From: a bacterium
Lineage (GTDB): Bacteria; Bacteroidota; Ignavibacteria; Kapaibacteriales; UBA2268
Direction of reading: 5' to 3'
Length of the DNA: 64,000 nucleotides
Assembly: GCA_030431515.1 (NCBI GenBank)
Contig: JAUIIX010000007.1
Coordinates: 30,142-94,141 of the forward strand
Shown here: piece by piece, positions 63,511 to 64,000 of the stretch
How the letters are laid out: each line of letters starts with the position of its first letter
Numbering within the stretch: the stretch's first letter is position 1
Notes under the pieces: model-generated
What the model was told of the DNA's origin: nothing
The model's input: the letters and a program-made list of their open reading frames with translations, nothing else
The model's database searches: none
Translations under genes and position numbers: made by a program

Positions 63511-64000
63511 CTACCTCACCACCATAAAATTAAAATTAAGGTTTTGGTTTGGCAGTTGACATTGTAAATAATAAGCACCGCTTGGTAGTTCAGGAATATT
63601 AAAATTATAATTTGGCTGATTTATAATTCCATTATAAAGTGTTCCGACTTTTACACCAGTGCCATTAAAAATATCTATAACGACAACTTGCCCTATGAAT
63701 TCTAATGAATTAAATGCTATTTTAGAATTTGAATATTTGAAATAATTTGAATTATCAAGTTGCTTTTCAATATTTAGAGTTTGTAAGAAATAACAATTAA
63801 TTTTTTTTCGACTGGGTGATTCCATGTGTAAAGAATATCTATCATCATTAGACAATTTAATAAAACCAGTAAAAACTTCTGAATTATTTATATAATCTAA
63901 TAATTTTAAACTTGGAAAATCATATATATATATACCTTTAGGATTAAAGTTAAATAATTTATTTCCATCATGTGAAGAAATAATTGTTCCACTTTTAGTG
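63511..64000 (-). CDS. C-terminal end of a probable T9SS-exported protein (5' end outside window)
   Basis: The frame is open to the window edge; 162 codons are visible. The first part has propeller-like text (TIISSHDGNKLFNFNPKGIYIYD, KLLDYINNSEVFTGFIKLSN), the last ~70 residues look like a type A T9SS/Por sorting domain: VVVIDIFNGTGVKVGTLYNG, PELPSGAYYLQCQLPNQNLNFNFMVVR. Secreted surface protein of unknown function. Confidence 0.7.
   Translation of the reverse strand, partial: TKSGTIISSHDGNKLFNFNPKGIYIYDFPSLKLLDYINNSEVFTGFIKLSNDDRYSLHMESPSRKKINCYFLQTLNIEKQLDNSNYFKYSNSKIAFNSLEFIGQVVVIDIFNGTGVKVGTLYNGIINQPNYNFNIPELPSGAYYLQCQLPNQNLNFNFMVVR

Noticed and set aside
1..64000. tRNA, rRNA or known riboswitches
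   Set aside because: I looked for T-arm and conserved aptamer patterns in the intergenic gaps and found none I could defend; a covariance-model search would be decisive.

Overview
The window is low-GC DNA (visibly A/T-rich throughout) from a member of the Bacteroidota/Chlorobi (FCB) branch. The signs are: two T9SS-type secretion proteins (55323-59219 and the cut gene at the right edge), TonB-dependent receptors paired with surface lipoproteins (one DUF4249), a complete alternative complex III (ActA-F) joined to a heme-copper oxidase, and a membrane pyrophosphatase. Many genes have recognisable Shine-Dalgarno sequences (GGAGG, AAGGA), which typical Bacteroidia largely lack, so a deep lineage such as Kapabacteria/Ignavibacteria is a reasonable but unproven guess.

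Layout. 0-3.2 kb: core metabolism and stress genes on + (end of a malic enzyme, biotin carboxylase accC, Hsp33). 3.2-12.6 kb: accessory region. It carries an EcoRV-like restriction-modification pair, a decayed DUF1016/YhcG nuclease, an AlbA_2 regulator, small - strand genes, a TonB receptor with a lipoprotein, and a graveyard of AlbA_2/RecG-like genes (one with two in-frame stops, one shattered). 12.6-16.6 kb: transaldolase-like aldolase, TipA-like MerR regulator with a classical 19-bp-spacer promoter, and K+-type H+/Na+-pyrophosphatase. 16.6-21.4 kb: secreted and lipoprotein genes, including an AlkD-like/SRPBCC pair bracketed by a ~85 bp direct repeat and three tandem related lipoproteins. 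21.4-30 kb: rimO, an orphan terminase-small-subunit-like gene among REP-like and dispersed repeats, an Omp85-type barrel, PAP2 phosphatase, a response regulator/SpoIIE phosphatase, and an ECF sigma with an unusual anti-sigma.

30.2-45.1 kb (all -): one respiratory supercluster. Read in transcription order it is actA, a tiny Tat-signal protein, actB, actC, fused actDE, actF, a membrane protein of unknown role, SCO, cytochrome oxidase I, III, IV, II, heme O synthase and a multi-TM cytochrome c. Together these take electrons from quinol through ACIII to the oxidase. 45.4-50.8 kb: secreted DNA/RNA nuclease, AAA+ regulator with a degenerate GAFTGA loop, TonB receptor and DUF4249 lipoprotein. 51.4-53.3 kb: a two-gene AAA ATPase + DUF4276 (Toprim-like) defence-type cassette bracketed by a perfect 43 bp direct repeat that copies the start of the next gene. 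53.3-64 kb: sugar aminotransferase and epimerase, a giant T9SS beta-propeller protein, two Spy-like lipoproteins, a TIGR01777 epimerase, murE, and the 3' end of another T9SS-type protein.

The observations I consider most worth following are: (1) the AAA/DUF4276 cassette that looks like a small gene-start-targeting insertion unit without an integrase; (2) an anti-sigma factor whose periplasmic part ends in what looks like an outer-membrane beta-barrel; (3) the EcoRV isoschizomer candidate; (4) oddities of the ACIII/oxidase cluster. No tRNA, rRNA, CRISPR array or complete insertion sequence was recognised.
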